In this document: positions 5,801-6,233 of the stretch, piece after piece
Layout: every line of letters starts with the position of its first letter
How positions within the stretch are numbered: the first letter of the stretch is position 1
NCBI GenBank assembly: GCA_934636305.1
Contig: CAKUAM010000101.1
Coordinates: 1-6,233, forward strand
Length of the DNA stretch: 6,233 nucleotides
Origin: an uncultured Oscillospiraceae bacterium
Lineage (GTDB): Bacteria; Bacillota; Clostridia; Oscillospirales; Oscillospiraceae
Direction of reading: 5' to 3'
The notes under the pieces: model-generated
The model's database searches: none
What the model was told of the DNA's origin: nothing
Seen by the model: the letters and a program-made list of their open reading frames with translations, nothing else
Position numbers and translations under genes: made by a program

Positions 5801-6233
5801 CAGGCGGTCTTGCGTCTATGGTCATGATCTCGTTGATTTCTGACTTCAAATCCGCAAGGCAACTTGCGCAAAGGACGGACACAAGATGGTCAATATGTAC
5901 TTCATAAAGGTGATTGACATACGGCTTGATCTGAGGTGTCAAAGACGACGGATAGTTATGAGCAAAACAAGCATTCCAGCTACACGGGTCCTTCGCGAAA
6001 AGCACTTTAATTTTTCTTTCCAAAGCAGTCAGTCATAAACCCTTTTCTTGCTGGACTGCATGAGCGCGATGCAACGTTCCCTTTGAAATGACCGATCGTA
6101 GCGTAGCCGTTCATGTTGTTACCGCCATAATTGTTGTGGTTTATTGCTCTCAACAATTAGGGCAACACCGCACAATTCGGCAAGAGGCTTCGACGAGAGA
6201 TTTTGTTCCAAGATAAAGTTTGGAAAACGCAGG
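5801..6233. other. Unassigned low-GC region beyond the tmRNA terminator
   Basis: No gene can be assigned with confidence. By hand count 5701-6233 is about 46% GC, against 57% in one sampled line of smpB. On the minus strand there are three short consecutive open stretches in different frames. One runs off the window edge and stops at 6119-6121 (37 residues visible, containing VALIVESNKPQQLWR). The second starts with ATG at 6114 and encodes 35 residues (MNGYATIGHF..., stop at 6007-6009). The third opens at TTG 6023 and runs to 5694 (109 codons), but its last part is the terminator hairpin. None shows a recognisable domain or strong ribosome binding site. The pattern fits a decayed gene, non-coding DNA, or the edge of an inserted element; the sequence alone does not decide. 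Confidence 0.5.

Noticed and set aside
5694..6023. 109-codon minus-strand frame after ssrA as a real gene
   Set aside because: It begins with TTG without a clear ribosome binding site, its C-terminal part is the ssrA terminator hairpin, and no domain is recognisable. It is kept only as a possible remnant in the findings.
1..6233. CRISPR arrays, insertion-sequence ends, tRNA or rRNA genes other than tmRNA
   Set aside because: A read by eye of both strands showed no regularly spaced repeats, no terminal inverted repeats with flanking duplications, and no cloverleaf besides the tmRNA acceptor and T-arm.

Overview
The window reads as a chromosomal housekeeping segment of a moderately GC-rich Gram-positive anaerobe of the Clostridia, most likely Oscillospiraceae/Ruminococcaceae-like. 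The evidence is strong AGGAGG-type ribosome binding sites, a Clostridia-style bL17 N-terminus (MFGTRKLGR), roughly 57% GC in the one coding line I counted by hand, and a one-piece tmRNA. The genus is inference; no species can be named from the sequence alone.

Layout. (1) 1-1444: the end of a ribosomal-protein operon, rpoA then rplQ, closed by a strong intrinsic terminator. (2) 1447-2570: a separately promoted gene for a membrane-anchored or secreted ComEC-type metallo-beta-lactamase-fold protein with a small Ada-like zinc-binding tail. (3) 2571-3287: a minus-strand SGNH/GDSL hydrolase, convergent with the previous gene and with its own terminator between them. (4) 3288-3553: a divergent intergenic region with a near-consensus promoter pointing at smpB. 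(5) 3554-5297: smpB, a cyclophilin-type peptidyl-prolyl isomerase and a short-chain dehydrogenase, packed with a 2-nt gap and then an ATGA overlap. (6) 5343-5691: ssrA (tmRNA), 45 nt after the dehydrogenase and on the same strand, followed by an intrinsic terminator at 5765-5800. (7) 5801-6233: lower-GC DNA with no gene I can assign, only short broken open stretches on the minus strand.

How it fits together. smpB and ssrA encode the two core partners of trans-translation, the ribosome-rescue and protein-tagging system. Here they flank a chaperone-like isomerase and an oxidoreductase on one strand, with no terminator visible between them. The tmRNA can be read in detail: an alanine-type acceptor with the G3-U pair, an H-type first pseudoknot, and a tag frame that apparently resumes on a threonine codon and gives (A)TDNSKVALAA. 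I see no CRISPR array, complete mobile element or clearly novel system. The best candidates for a second look are the Thr resume codon, the compact smpB-to-ssrA arrangement, the altered zinc-ligand set of the MBL protein's tail, and the unexplained low-GC DNA directly after the tmRNA, a common integration site.
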